Assembly (NCBI RefSeq): GCF_002091675.1
Contig: NZ_BDAE01000002.1
Location: forward strand, 181,481-245,480
Length of the DNA: 64,000 nucleotides
Direction of reading: 5' to 3'
Source of the DNA: Pseudomonas luteola NBRC 103146
GTDB taxonomy: Bacteria; Pseudomonadota; Gammaproteobacteria; Pseudomonadales; Pseudomonadaceae
Position 1 is the stretch's first letter, and each line of letters starts with the position of its first letter. Under the pieces are notes generated by a model. It was not told the DNA's origin. It saw only the letters and a list, made by a program, of their open reading frames with translations, and ran no database searches. Below are positions 63,984 through 64,000 of the stretch, piece after piece. A program made the position numbers and the translations under genes.

Positions 63984-64000
63984 TCAGGCGGTTCGTTTCA

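Overview
The window looks like chromosomal DNA of a gammaproteobacterium, most likely Pseudomonas or a close relative. This rests on gene content rather than a database match: a LOV-domain hybrid histidine kinase, a Yej/Npp-type peptide ABC importer, pstSCAB with a Pho box, gltP, mdaB, and three small RNAs with GacA-type upstream boxes. There is no rRNA, tRNA, insertion sequence, phage or CRISPR array, and gene density is high.

Layout. 1-1.2 kb: end of an iron-chelate ABC importer (FecCD permease, FecE ATPase). 1.3-3.4 kb: blue-light-type LOV hybrid kinase with a stand-alone receiver. 3.6-6.7 kb: DUF192, Yip1, M23 peptidase and LysE-type genes. 6.9-10.7 kb: pstSCAB read leftwards from a Pho box. 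10.9-14.3 kb: small lipoprotein, nucleoside hydrolase, zinc alcohol dehydrogenase, GNAT. 14.4-32.6 kb: twelve leftward genes in a row, tonB-exbB-exbD, two TonB-dependent receptors, yejA-B-E-F, a YhhY-like acetyltransferase, an RND adaptor and an RND pump. This reads as outer-membrane uptake, inner-membrane peptide import, acetylation and efflux. 33.2-40.9 kb: ABC exporter with a shifted C-terminus, TldD/PmbA pair, quinone oxidoreductase, DUF748 protein, thioredoxin. 41-52 kb: chemoreceptor, SMP-30 protein, erythromycin-esterase-like protein, two DUF2267 paralogues, a molybdate-type permease and binding protein under a ModE-like operator, small lipoproteins, gltP, YkgJ-type protein. 52.4-58.4 kb: a second hybrid kinase broken by a frameshift, then a PAP2 phosphatase fused to an autotransporter barrel. 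58.6-64 kb: mdaB with a divergent lysR, uvsE, cupin dioxygenase-like protein, DUF1206 protein, GNAT and a small ORF.

The most interesting finding lies between the genes. Three intergenic regions (41051-41170 plus, 48828-48944 minus, 63064-63181 plus) carry homologous sequences of about 120 nt. Each has GGA motifs, most in hairpin loops, a GC-rich stem with a T-tract, a TAATCT -10 element, and an 18-bp box ending in CTTACA exactly 62 nt upstream of the -10. This is the design of GacA-activated, RsmA/CsrA-sequestering RNAs (RsmX/Y/Z class), here in three dispersed copies.

Two genes (ABC exporter near 33350, hybrid kinase near 54580) each appear to have lost one base in a short C/G run. This may be real decay or consensus error. 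Start sites were chosen by ribosome binding sites and domain boundaries; several are upstream or downstream of the longest possible ORF.
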